Source: Pseudomonas sp. Q11 (GTDB lineage Bacteria > Pseudomonadota > Gammaproteobacteria > Pseudomonadales > Pseudomonadaceae). Taken from it: 64,000 nucleotides of DNA. Below the pieces are notes generated by a model. That model had not been told where the DNA came from. It worked only from the letters and a program-made list of their open reading frames with translations, and made no database searches. The stretch's first letter is position 1; every line of letters starts with the position of its first letter. The DNA lies in the NCBI RefSeq assembly GCF_024494355.1, contig NZ_JAKNQY010000024.1:1-64000 (forward strand), given 5' to 3'. The translations under genes and the position numbers were made by a program. Below are positions 1-8,163 of the stretch, one piece after another.

Positions 1-1
1 C

Positions 2-400
2 GCTGAAAGCCTGGACCGTGAAAAAGTTACTCATCTGCGTTCGGTCAAGGGGATCGGTCTGGTTACGGCGGCCAGTGTAATGGCCTATCTTCCTGAGCTT
101 GGCGAGGTTGGCCGGCATCAGATCGCTGCATTGGCAGGCATCGCCCCCTATAACGACGATAGCGGCACGCACAAAGGCAAGCGCTACATCAGCGGAGGTA
201 GGTTCGCCGCTAGGCGTGCTCTGTACATGGCCTGCTGGTCAGTGATCAGGTATCAGCCTGACTTTAATGCGCGGTATAAGGCGCTTCGCGAGAAAGGTAA
301 ATGCGCCAAGGTTGCGCTCATCGCATGCATGCGTGTCTTGCTGGTACGTCTAAACGCAATGATCCGGGATGGTTCTGAGTGGAAGGGCCGCGTCGCCTAA
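2..400 (+). CDS. IS110-family transposase, C-terminal part (cut by the window edge)
   Basis: The reading frame is open from base 2 and ends at a TAA at 398-400, so the N-terminal DEDD domain lies outside the window. The visible part matches the C-terminal Transposase_20 domain of IS110/IS1111 elements: a GIGLVTA helix-hairpin-helix-like stretch, then LAGIAPYNDDSG and GKRYISGGR, where the serine sits at the usual catalytic position, then RRALYMA. A member of this family cuts and pastes an IS without terminal inverted repeats, guided by a bridge RNA in a non-coding end. The right end of the element should lie shortly after base 400, but I could not define it. Completeness of the element cannot be judged here. 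Confidence 0.85.
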   Translation, partial: AESLDREKVTHLRSVKGIGLVTAASVMAYLPELGEVGRHQIAALAGIAPYNDDSGTHKGKRYISGGRFAARRALYMACWSVIRYQPDFNARYKALREKGKCAKVALIACMRVLLVRLNAMIRDGSEWKGRVA

Positions 401-554
401 AGTGCGATCACGGAGACACCCTCAGATTTTGCATGGCCTGGAGCTGTGGGAGGCTTGCTGTCCCTGGAAACGATGGCTAAATAAATCATCCAAGACAGTT
501 GCTCCCACAGTTCTCTGCGGTGTTCACCCATCGTGTTCACCACCAGAGCCCCTT

Positions 555-577
555 GTGGGAGCGAGCCTGCTCGCGAT
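555..577 (+). repeat. REP element (family 1), single copy
   Basis: The sequence matches the window-wide REP core GTGGGAGCGAGCCTGCTCGC with its internal GAGC/GCTC palindrome. It lies between the transposase and the 3' end of hmp. A degenerate partner (CTGTGGGAGGCTTGC near 444 and GTTGCTCCCACAG near 499) precedes it. Confidence 0.8.
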
Positions 578-611
578 GCAGGCGAACCTGTCTCCCAGGC
601 TGGTCCCGACG

Positions 612-1793
612 TTATTCCAGCGCCGCCGCCGGGCCGAAGAATTCGTAGCGGCTCTGCCCGTCCGGCACGCCCAGTGCCTTGAGGTGGCGCTTCACAGCGG
701 CCATGAAGCCTTTGGGCCCCAGGAAGTAGGCATCCAGGTCACGCTGCTCTGGCAACCATTTCGCCAGTTGCTCCTGGCTCAACAACCCGACCTTGTCAGC
801 CGCCGGGCTCAAGCCGTCATCTTCGTCGTAGCAATAGAAGCGCTTGAGTTGTGGATGCCGCTGGGCCAGGTCATCGATCCAGTCGCGAAAGGCATGCGCG
901 CCGCCATTGCGCGCGCAATGGATAAAATGCACAGGGCGTTCGGTTTGCAACGCCGCCTGCAACATCGCCAGGGTCGGGGTGATGCCGACGCCGCCGCTGA
1001 TCAGTACCAGTGGCTTGTCGCTCTGGGTCAGGAAGAACTCCCCTGACGGCGGAAACAACTGGATGCTGCTGCCAATCGGGAAATGATGGTGCAGGTAGTT
1101 GGACACGCGCCCACCGGGCTCACGCTTGACGCTGATGCGATACTGACCGTTGTCCGCCAGGGCCGACAGGGAATAATTGCGGCGTACCTCCTCGCCATCC
1201 AACATCAGTTTCATGCCGATGTACTGGCCTGGTTCGGCTACCAGGATCGCTCCTTTGTCCGCCGGCTCGAAGTAGAAAGACGTGATTTCCGAGCTTTCCT
1301 GCACCCTGGCCGTCAGGATGAACTCACGCTCACCCCGCCAGCCGCCCGGTGCTGCGGCTTTCTGGTCATACATGCCAGCTTCGGCACCGATCAGGATATC
1401 GGCCAACTGGTTATAGGCAGCGCCCCATGCGGCAATCACTTGGGGGGTGGCAATCTCTTGACCCAATACCTCGGCGATCGCACGCAGCAAGCAGGAACCG
1501 ACAATGGGGTAATGTTGGGGCTCGATCTGCAGGGCGACGTGTTTGTTGACGATTTTCGCCACCAGATCACCCAACTGATCGAGTTGGTCAATGTGCCGGG
1601 CATACATCAACACGCCGTTGGCCAGGGCACGGGGCTGATCACCGCTGGCCTGGTGAGCCTGGTTGAACAGCGGGCGCACCTGCGGATATTCGGACAGCAT
1701 CATGCGATAGAAGTGAGTGATGAGCGCTTCACCACCGCTTTCAAGCAATGGCACGGTGGAGCGGATGATGGCGCGTTCTTCTCGGCTGAGCAT
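612..1793 (-). CDS. hmp: Flavohaemoglobin (nitric oxide dioxygenase)
   Basis: The 393-residue protein oxidises NO to nitrate with O2 and NAD(P)H in the cytoplasm. The N-terminal globin domain (about 1-140) shows the distal-side Tyr in HFYRMM and the proximal haem His in NKHVALQ. The FAD domain carries RRNYSLS, and the NAD domain carries SGGVGITP and a C-terminal EFFGP. Length is the family norm. It is transcribed away from norR, the NO-sensing activator, and the shared 151-bp gap holds NorR-type sites and a sigma-54-like promoter. The assignment is firm. Confidence 0.97.
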   Translation of the reverse strand: MLSREERAIIRSTVPLLESGGEALITHFYRMMLSEYPQVRPLFNQAHQASGDQPRALANGVLMYARHIDQLDQLGDLVAKIVNKHVALQIEPQHYPIVGSCLLRAIAEVLGQEIATPQVIAAWGAAYNQLADILIGAEAGMYDQKAAAPGGWRGEREFILTARVQESSEITSFYFEPADKGAILVAEPGQYIGMKLMLDGEEVRRNYSLSALADNGQYRISVKREPGGRVSNYLHHHFPIGSSIQLFPPSGEFFLTQSDKPLVLISGGVGITPTLAMLQAALQTERPVHFIHCARNGGAHAFRDWIDDLAQRHPQLKRFYCYDEDDGLSPAADKVGLLSQEQLAKWLPEQRDLDAYFLGPKGFMAAVKRHLKALGVPDGQSRYEFFGPAAALE

Positions 1794-1836
1794 AGGGTGA
1801 TTCCTCGCAGGCTACAGAAATGGATACCTATGCCTT

Positions 1837-1852
1837 ATCAGATTCCATGCCA
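1837..1852 (-). promoter_or_regulatory. Candidate sigma-54 promoter of hmp
   Basis: Read on the minus strand the segment is TGGCATGGAATCTGAT, close to the -24/-12 consensus TGGCAC-N5-TTGC; the -24 GG is intact and the -12 element is imperfect (GA in place of GC). Its position about 45 bp upstream of the hmp start and next to NorR-type sites suits an enhancer-dependent promoter. This is inference from the sequence only. Confidence 0.5.
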
Positions 1853-1893
1853 TAAAATTTATTGATATTTTTCAAATAATTACAAACAAGATA

Positions 1894-1930
1894 GTCATAA
1901 AGACACGGTACGCCGTATAGTCTTAAAGAC
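1894..1930. promoter_or_regulatory. Two NorR-type enhancer sites
   Basis: GTCATAAAGAC at 1894-1904 and GTCTTAAAGAC at 1920-1930 both fit the GT-N7-AC pattern of NorR binding sites and share most of their core. They lie about 45-80 bp upstream of the candidate hmp promoter and within 50 bp of the norR start, so NorR could both activate hmp and control its own synthesis. I did not find a convincing third site. Confidence 0.65.
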
Positions 1931-1944
1931 CACATGGAGTCATT

Positions 1945-3501
1945 ATGACCGCAACCTCCCTGCTAACCTCGCTGCTTCCACTGGTCGCCGACCTGTCTCG
2001 CGAATTGCCTGAAGGCGAGCGTTATCGTCGCCTGCTGGGCGCTTTGCGAGCGCTGCTGCCTTGCGACGCCGCCGCGCTGTTACGCCTGGACGGGGACTGC
2101 CTGATCCCTCTGGCGGTCGACGGCTTGAGTACAGACACACTGGGCCGGCGATTCCGGATCAGCGAACACCCACGTTTCCAGGCACTGCTGGCCAACCCGC
2201 AACCCACCCGCTTCGCCGCCGACAGTGACCTGCCCGATCCATACGACGGGTTGGTCGAGGGTCTTGATGAGCATCTGGAAGTCCACGACTGCATGGGCTG
2301 CCCACTGTTTGTCGACGAACGACCGTGGGGCCTGTTGACCCTCGACGCCCTGAACCCGGAACGCTTCGAGCCCATCGACCTGAGCGCCTTGCAGGCCTTT
2401 GCCAGCCTTGCCGCGGCCACGGTCAGCGCCGCCGAACGCATCGATCGCCTGGCCTTGAAAGCCGAAGACGAACATCGCCGCGCCGAGGTCTACCGCCAGG
2501 CCAGCGGCCAGCAACACCGCGACATGGTCGGCCAGAGCAAGGCCCACAAGCGATTAGTCGAAGAAATCAACCTGGTGGGTGGCAGCGACCTGACGGTACT
2601 GATCACCGGCGAAACCGGGGTCGGCAAGGAGCTGGTCGCCCAAGCCATACACGCGGCTTCCAAGCGCGCCGAGCAACCGCTTATCAGCCTCAACTGCGCC
2701 GCCTTGCCGGATACCCTGGTGGAAAGCGAACTGTTCGGCCATGTACGCGGCGCCTTCACCGGCGCCACGAACGACCGGAGCGGCAAGTTCGAACTGGCCG
2801 ATGGCGGCACGTTGTTCCTCGATGAAGTGGGCGAGTTGTCCTTGACCGTGCAGGCCAAGCTGCTGCGAGTGTTGCAGAGCGGCCAGTTGCAACGCCTGGG
2901 CTCGGACAAGGAGCACCGGGTCGATGTGCGCCTGATCGCGGCCACCAATCGCGACCTGGCCGAAGAGGTGCGCAACGGGCGATATCGGGCCGACTTCTAT
3001 CATCGCCTGAGCGTGTACCCGTTGCTGGTGCCGGCGCTACGGGATCGCGGGCGCGATGTGCTGCTGCTCAGCGGTTTCTTCCTGGAACAGAACCGTTCGC
3101 GCATGGGATTGGGCAGCCTGCGTCTGACCAGTGATGCCCAGGCTTCATTGCTGGCGTATGACTGGCCGGGGAATGTGCGTGAACTGGAGCACTTGATCGG
3201 GCGCAGCGCCTTGAAAGCCTTGGGCAGGTGCGCGGTGCGGCCAAAGATTCTCAGCCTCAGCGCCCAGGATCTGGACTTGCCCCAAAGCCCGGAGCAAAGT
3301 TCGGCACCTTTATCCGCTGGCCCTGCGCCTGCCATGGAGGGGGTCGCGGGGGACTTGCGCGAAGCCGTGGACGACTTTCAGCGCAAGCTGATCGTCGCCA
3401 GCCTGGAACGACACCAGCACAACTGGGCCAGCGCCGCCCGGGAACTGGGCCTGGATCGGGCTAACCTGGGGCGGATGGCCAGGCGGCTGGGGTTAAAATA
3501 G
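1945..3501 (+). CDS. norR: NO-responsive sigma-54 activator NorR
   Basis: The 518-residue enhancer-binding protein has three parts: an N-terminal GAF domain (about 1-185) that in NorR holds a non-haem iron and senses NO; a central AAA+ domain with Walker A GETGVGKE near residue 222, the sigma-54-contacting GAFTGA loop and Walker B TLFLDEVGEL; and a C-terminal Fis-type helix-turn-helix (ASAARELGLDRANL). It is divergent from hmp, its expected target. ATG is 14 bp after the second NorR-type site. In pseudomonads the hmp-linked form is also called FhpR. The alternative, a generic Fis-family activator, is unlikely given the neighbour. Confidence 0.93.
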   Translation: MTATSLLTSLLPLVADLSRELPEGERYRRLLGALRALLPCDAAALLRLDGDCLIPLAVDGLSTDTLGRRFRISEHPRFQALLANPQPTRFAADSDLPDPYDGLVEGLDEHLEVHDCMGCPLFVDERPWGLLTLDALNPERFEPIDLSALQAFASLAAATVSAAERIDRLALKAEDEHRRAEVYRQASGQQHRDMVGQSKAHKRLVEEINLVGGSDLTVLITGETGVGKELVAQAIHAASKRAEQPLISLNCAALPDTLVESELFGHVRGAFTGATNDRSGKFELADGGTLFLDEVGELSLTVQAKLLRVLQSGQLQRLGSDKEHRVDVRLIAATNRDLAEEVRNGRYRADFYHRLSVYPLLVPALRDRGRDVLLLSGFFLEQNRSRMGLGSLRLTSDAQASLLAYDWPGNVRELEHLIGRSALKALGRCAVRPKILSLSAQDLDLPQSPEQSSAPLSAGPAPAMEGVAGDLREAVDDFQRKLIVASLERHQHNWASAARELGLDRANLGRMARRLGLK

Positions 3502-3524
3502 AACCTTTTCTGCCGCTGCGGCCC

Positions 3525-3557
3525 TTGTGGCGAGGGGATTTATCTCCTGGCCACAGC
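3525..3557. repeat. Degenerate REP-like hairpin (family 2)
   Basis: CTTGTGGCGAGGGGATTTATCTCCTGGCCACAG is an imperfect inverted repeat resembling a decayed member of the GTGGCGAGGGAGCTTGCTCCC family found elsewhere in the window. It follows norR and may stabilise or end its transcript. Confidence 0.5.
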
Positions 3558-3701
3558 GTGTGTATTCACAGGCCGCTGACTTGAAATCGATTGTCTGTGG
3601 GTTTGGCCCTAAAGCCAGCCCCCAACGAGTCGATAACCCAATATCAAAAGCTGTTTTGGCGTTCTTCACGCTCGCCCCACCTTTTTCCACAGAAGGTTTT
3701 T

Positions 3702-4604
3702 ATGTCTTCCAACAAAGGCCGCGCAGATTCACTTTCGCTTCTGCTGTTTACCTTGCGCAGCGGCAAGCTGATGGCAATCAACCTGCTCAAGGTCAGCGAA
3801 ATCATTCCCTGCCCACCGCTGACCAAGCTGCCGGAGTCGCACCCGCACGTCAAAGGCATCGCGACCCTGCGCGGGGCCTCGTTGTCGGTGATTGACCTGA
3901 GCCGCGCCATTGGCGAACGGCCCCTGGAAGATCCCGACGGCGGATGCCTGATCGTCACTGATGTGAGTCGCTCCAAGCAGGGCTTGCATGTGCAGGCGGT
4001 GAGCAAGATCGTGCATTGCCTGACCACCGACATCAAACCACCGCCTTTCGGCTCAGGCGGCGTCCGCGCCTTCATCACCGGTGTGACTTCAGTGGATGGC
4101 ACGCTGGTGCAGGTGCTGGACATCGAAAAAGTCATCCACGGCATCGCCCCGGCGCAAATTGAAACCGCGCCCACCGAACTGAGCATGGAAGACGCCGAAG
4201 TCCTGGGCAACGCGCGGATCCTGGTGGTCGATGACAGTCAGGTAGCGTTGCAACAATCGGTACACACCTTGCGTAACCTCGGCCTGCAATGCCACACCGC
4301 TCGCAGCGCCAAGGAAGCCATCGAATGCCTGCTGGACCTGCAAGGCACTGCGCAACAGATCAACCTGATCGTCTCGGACATCGAAATGTCGGAGATGGAC
4401 GGCTATGCCCTCACCCGGACCTTGCGGGAAACACCGGATTTCGCCCACCTCTACGTGTTGCTGCACACCTCGCTGGACAGCGCCATGAACAGTGAAAAGG
4501 CTCGACTATCCGGCGCCAATGGAGTGCTGACCAAGTTCTCCTCACCGGAGCTGACCAAGTGCCTGATCACGGCCGCCAAGGCCGTTGCCGAGCAAGGTCA
4601 CTGA
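3702..4604 (+). CDS. cheV: Chemotaxis coupling/response protein, CheV type
   Basis: The 300-residue protein combines a CheW-like domain (about 1-155, with LLLFTLRSGKLMAIN at the start) and a C-terminal receiver domain that begins ARILVVDDSQVA and has the phospho-acceptor Asp in IVSDIEMSEMDGYALT. CheV proteins link chemoreceptors to CheA and adapt the coupling by phosphorylation. I chose the ATG at 3702 because AGAAGG lies 8 bases before it; upstream in-frame starts would add a stretch unlike CheW. The gene stands alone, so the receptor array it serves cannot be told. Confidence 0.88.
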   Translation: MSSNKGRADSLSLLLFTLRSGKLMAINLLKVSEIIPCPPLTKLPESHPHVKGIATLRGASLSVIDLSRAIGERPLEDPDGGCLIVTDVSRSKQGLHVQAVSKIVHCLTTDIKPPPFGSGGVRAFITGVTSVDGTLVQVLDIEKVIHGIAPAQIETAPTELSMEDAEVLGNARILVVDDSQVALQQSVHTLRNLGLQCHTARSAKEAIECLLDLQGTAQQINLIVSDIEMSEMDGYALTRTLRETPDFAHLYVLLHTSLDSAMNSEKARLSGANGVLTKFSSPELTKCLITAAKAVAEQGH

Positions 4605-4619
4605 GATCCGACGCTGCCC

Positions 4620-4644
4620 GTCGCGGGCAGGCCTTGCCCGCGAT
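4620..4644. repeat. Single REP-like palindrome
   Basis: GTCGCGGGCAGGCCTTGCCCGCGAT is a variant of the REP type with the GGGCAAGC core, located just after the cheV stop codon. Confidence 0.55.
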
Positions 4645-4711
4645 AACGCCCAAAACGCCAATCCAACCTCAGGCATACTCCGGTCCTGGCTTCCCAGAAA
4701 GGATCTTGCTG

Positions 4712-5047
4712 ATGAAAACCCACACACTCATGTTCTTGGGCTTCACGGCCCTCGCCGTCCAGGCTCACGCCTCCAGCCCAGAAGCCTGGGCCATCCATGA
4801 CAAAGCCGTGCTTGCCAGTTGCATCAAGGCCAGCGGCCTGAAGAACGCCGAACCTGTGGGCACTGCTGCGCAGTTCGATGACCGAGTGGGTTACACCGCG
4901 CTGTTGCTGCAAGGCCAGTACCCGCAGGAACACATGAAAGGCGCGACGGGCACCGAGCTGTGCCTCTACCGCAAGAAATCCAAAACCGCCTACGTGACCG
5001 AGTGGGACTCCATCCGCCCGCCGACACTGCCCGGTGATGGCGCATAA
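4712..5047 (+). CDS. Small secreted protein of unknown function
   Basis: The 111-residue product starts with a clear signal peptide (MKTHTLMFLGFTALAVQAHA, cleavage probably after AHA), so it should be periplasmic. The mature part has two cysteines (in LASCIKASG and TELCLYRKK), which could form one disulfide. AGAAAGGATC precedes the ATG by about ten bases. I do not recognise a named family. It is a single gene between cheV and a cysteine-cluster protein, with its own apparent start region. Confidence 0.75.
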   Translation: MKTHTLMFLGFTALAVQAHASSPEAWAIHDKAVLASCIKASGLKNAEPVGTAAQFDDRVGYTALLLQGQYPQEHMKGATGTELCLYRKKSKTAYVTEWDSIRPPTLPGDGA

Positions 5048-5114
5048 CTTGCTTTGCAACGGCTAATCGCGGCGTTTTTCTGTCGCCGCTTTCCAGCTTT
5101 TTACCGGTCGCTCA

Positions 5115-5864
5115 ATGAACACAACGTTTTCCTGCGTAGGGTGCGGCAAATGCTGCACCGATCACCATGTCCCCCTGACCCTCGATGAGGCTCGGATGTG
5201 GGCTGACGACGGCGGCCAGGTGATTGTCCTGGTGGAAGCCTTCCTGGCCGATGGCCTGGGCCTGCCGACAGGGCAACGCGAGCACGCTGAACGCCGTTCG
5301 GCGCGGGTCCACAGCGGCACCACCGAAGCCCTCGTGGCGATCACCTTCGCCGCCTATAACGCGGGTCGCTGCCGCAATCTTGACGAACAAAACCTCTGCC
5401 GCATCTACGAGCGCCGCCCCTTGGTGTGCCGCATCTATCCGATGGAAATCAACCCGCACATCCCCCTCAATACCTCCGTAAAGGAGTGCCCGCCGGAGTC
5501 GTGGGAGACCGGACCGCAACTGATACTCGGCGGTGAACTGGTCGACAGGGAACTGGCGCAGTTGATCGAGCGCTCACGTCAGGCCGATCGCGAGGAAATC
5601 CGGATCAAGGATCAAATCTGTGCGTCGTTGGGCATTCGCACCACAGCGTTGAAGGGTGATGGGTTTACCGCGTACCTGCCGGACATGAGCGCATTCGCCG
5701 CGGCCCTCGATCAAGTGCGCTTGCAGCCGCTGGAGCAGGAAACCAGTGAATGGCTGTTCCATCCGTCCGGCGATGACGTGGCCTGCCAGGTCCTGGCCAG
5801 CGGAGCCCGGGTCGTCACTGAGGCACCGGTCAACTACGCGTTTATTTCGCTACGGGCGGCGTAA
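5115..5864 (+). CDS. YkgJ-family cysteine-cluster protein
   Basis: The 249-residue protein begins with FSCVGCGKCCTDHHVPLT and continues with GRCRNL, NLCRIYERRPLVCRIYP and KECPPE. This spacing of cysteines is the YkgJ/Fe-S-oxidoreductase-like cysteine cluster (CxxCxxCC...C...C), thought to bind zinc or an iron-sulfur centre. Substrate and partner are unknown. There is no signal peptide or membrane segment. It is a monocistronic gene bounded by a REPIN. Confidence 0.85.
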   Translation: MNTTFSCVGCGKCCTDHHVPLTLDEARMWADDGGQVIVLVEAFLADGLGLPTGQREHAERRSARVHSGTTEALVAITFAAYNAGRCRNLDEQNLCRIYERRPLVCRIYPMEINPHIPLNTSVKECPPESWETGPQLILGGELVDRELAQLIERSRQADREEIRIKDQICASLGIRTTALKGDGFTAYLPDMSAFAAALDQVRLQPLEQETSEWLFHPSGDDVACQVLASGARVVTEAPVNYAFISLRAA

Positions 5865-5892
5865 ACACCCCAGGGATGAAATAAAGATCCCT

Positions 5893-5982
5893 TGTGGGAG
5901 CGAGCCTGCTCGCGATAGCGGTGGATCAGTTTGCAGTGATGGTGGATGTGCCGCCGTCATCGCGAGCAGGCTCGCTCCCACA
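5893..5982. repeat. REPIN (inverted pair of family 1 REPs)
   Basis: Two REP cores in inverted orientation, TGTGGGAGCGAGCCTGCTCG and its complement, are separated by about 40 bases. The arrangement can fold into one long hairpin and follows the YkgJ-family gene. Confidence 0.9.
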
Positions 5983-6107
5983 TAGGTACTGCCCATGAGT
6001 ACTCCATTCCTGCCACTGACTCGTCTCAATCGACGCTCCCCCTCTCGCCTAACCCACATGCAGAATGTTAGCGTGCTTGGTATTCCTTGCCCGATGAGCC
6101 TTCTGCG

Positions 6108-7079
6108 ATGAAAAAAACCGTACTTGCCTTCAGCCGTATCACGCCCAAGATGGTCGAACGCCTGCAACAGGATTTCGACGTGATCGTGCCAAACCCGTCG
6201 AACGGCGACATCAACGCACAGTTCAACGAAGCCCTGCCCCACGTGCATGGCCTGATCGGTGTCGGTCGCAAGCTCGGCCGCGAGCAACTGCAGAACGCCA
6301 CGAACCTGCAAGTGGTGTCCAGTGTGTCGGTGGGTTACGACAACTATGACCTGGCCTACTTCAATGAGCGTGGAATCATGCTCACCAACACCCCCGACGT
6401 GCTCACTGAAAGCACCGCCGACCTGGCCTTCTCCCTGCTGATGAGCAGTGCCCGTCGCGTCGCGGAACTGGACGCCTGGACCAAGGCCGGCCAATGGCAA
6501 GCGACGGTCGGCCCGCAACTGTTCGGCAGTGACGTGCACGGCAAGACGTTGGGCATCGTCGGTATGGGCAACATCGGAGCAGCCATTGCCCGGCGTGGCC
6601 GGCTGGGGTTCAACATGCCGATCCTCTACAGCGGCAACAGCCGCAAGACCGAACTGGAAGATCAGTTGGGCGCACAATTTCGTGAGCTGGATCAGTTGCT
6701 GGCCGAAGCGGACTTTGTTTGCCTCGTGGTGCCATTGAGCGAGAAGACCCGCCACCTGATTGGCCAGCGTGAACTGGCCCTGATGAAACCAAGTGCCATT
6801 CTGGTCAATATTTCCCGCGGCCCGGTGGTGGATGAACCGGCGCTGATCGAAGCCTTGCAAAACAACCGCATCCGCGGCGCCGGGCTGGACGTTTACGAGA
6901 AAGAGCCATTGGCCGAGTCGCCGCTGTTCCAGCTGAAAAACGCCGTAACCCTGCCCCATATCGGCTCGGCCACCCACGAAACCCGTGAAGCCATGGCCAA
7001 CCTTGCGGTGGAGAACTTGCGAAGTGCGCTGCAGGGCCGGCGCCCGCCGAATCTGGTGAACCCGCAAGTCTGGAAGTAA
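6108..7079 (+). CDS. ghrB: 2-hydroxyacid dehydrogenase (hydroxypyruvate/2-ketogluconate reductase type)
   Basis: The 323-residue D-isomer-specific 2-hydroxyacid dehydrogenase has the Rossmann motif GIVGMGNIGAAIARR, a catalytic Arg in NISRGPVVDE, a Glu in DVYEKEP and a His in LPHIGSAT. The VSVGYDNYDL and TPDVLTESTADLAFSL segments are typical of the GhrB/TkrA branch, which reduces glyoxylate, hydroxypyruvate or 2-ketogluconate with NADPH. Substrate is not settled by sequence. The ATG at 6108 is preceded by a stop-free stretch, but only here does homology begin. Confidence 0.85.
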   Translation: MKKTVLAFSRITPKMVERLQQDFDVIVPNPSNGDINAQFNEALPHVHGLIGVGRKLGREQLQNATNLQVVSSVSVGYDNYDLAYFNERGIMLTNTPDVLTESTADLAFSLLMSSARRVAELDAWTKAGQWQATVGPQLFGSDVHGKTLGIVGMGNIGAAIARRGRLGFNMPILYSGNSRKTELEDQLGAQFRELDQLLAEADFVCLVVPLSEKTRHLIGQRELALMKPSAILVNISRGPVVDEPALIEALQNNRIRGAGLDVYEKEPLAESPLFQLKNAVTLPHIGSATHETREAMANLAVENLRSALQGRRPPNLVNPQVWK

Positions 7080-7086
7080 ACCAACC

Positions 7087-7111
7087 GGCAGGCCCCTTGT
7101 ACGGGCCTGCC
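7087..7111 (+). terminator. GC-rich hairpin after ghrB
   Basis: GGCAGGCCC and GGGCCTGCC form a perfect 9-bp stem with a 7-base loop right after the ghrB stop. The following bases (ATTTCC) give only a weak U tract. It separates the convergent ghrB and EamA genes. Confidence 0.55.
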
Positions 7112-7121
7112 ATTTCCTGGT

Positions 7122-8024
7122 TCAGCGCGCGCCCAAGGCGACTTCCGTCGCCACGGGCCGGGGTTTGCGAAACACCAGCACATTCCCCAGCATCACCAGG
7201 ACTAACCCGAGCAGTGCCGGCGCCGTCCATTGGTAGCCCTCGACCAACGCCGAAACGTTCAACGCCACCACCGGAAACAGCACCGTGCAGTACGCCGCCT
7301 TTTCCGGGCCCATGCGCCCCACCAGCGTCAGGTAGGCGGTAAAGCCGATCACCGAGCCTGGAATCACCAGGTACAGCAGCGAGCCGACATAACGCGCGTT
7401 CCATTCCATATCAAACGGGATGCCTTTGAAAAGGCACCACACCGCCAGCATCGCCGCGCCATAGGCCATGCCCCAGGCGTTGGTGGTCAACGGTTTGAGA
7501 CCGGCCTTCTGTTGCAGGCTCGAGAGTATGTTACCCGCCGAGAAACACAAGGTGCCCAGCAGCGCCAATGCCAATCCGAACAGCGTTTGCGGGCTCGCGC
7601 TATGGCCTGCGAGCTCCGGCCAGAACAGCAGCGCCAGCCCCAGCAGCCCCAAGGCGCCGCCCAGCATGACGTTGCGGGCGATCCTTTGCCCAAAGAACAC
7701 TCGGGCATTGAGGGCATTCCAGAGCGTGGCGGTAGAGAACACCACCGCGACCAACCCGCTGGGAATCCACTGGCTGGCGGAGAGGAAACACATGAAGTTG
7801 ATGCAGAACAGGCACAGGCCCTGGGCCACACAAATCAAATGACCGCGCCGGTTCATCACTTGCAGACGCCGGCTGAGCAAGAGCATCACAAACAGAATCA
7901 GCGCCGCCAGGCCGAAGCGATAGACAATCGACACGGGGATGGCGACATCGCCCAACTGCAATTTCAGCGCAATCCAGGTGGTGCCCCAGATGAGCACGGT
8001 AAGCAGATACAACGAGAGGTTCAT
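7122..8024 (-). CDS. EamA/DMT-family transporter
   Basis: The 300-residue membrane protein has about ten hydrophobic segments in two repeated EamA halves (the first starts NLSLYLLTVLIWGTTWIALK, the second near the middle after LFWPELAGH). Such proteins export amino acids or other small metabolites across the inner membrane. The start at 8024 has AGGAG nine bases upstream; a longer in-frame extension is polar and unlike the family. It diverges from an AraC regulator with 139 bp between starts, so that regulator probably controls it. Substrate is unknown. Confidence 0.9.
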   Translation of the reverse strand: MNLSLYLLTVLIWGTTWIALKLQLGDVAIPVSIVYRFGLAALILFVMLLLSRRLQVMNRRGHLICVAQGLCLFCINFMCFLSASQWIPSGLVAVVFSTATLWNALNARVFFGQRIARNVMLGGALGLLGLALLFWPELAGHSASPQTLFGLALALLGTLCFSAGNILSSLQQKAGLKPLTTNAWGMAYGAAMLAVWCLFKGIPFDMEWNARYVGSLLYLVIPGSVIGFTAYLTLVGRMGPEKAAYCTVLFPVVALNVSALVEGYQWTAPALLGLVLVMLGNVLVFRKPRPVATEVALGAR

Positions 8025-8163
8025 GACGGCGACTCCTGACAATGACCGCCAGTGTTGCGCCGCCAACCATCGGGCGCTTGCGTAAACTTGCGGTTTTGTC
8101 GGCTGGCAGGCTGGCATGGGCCGTTCGACGGAGTAGGATGCAAGGCGTTGGAGAGAACCGATC

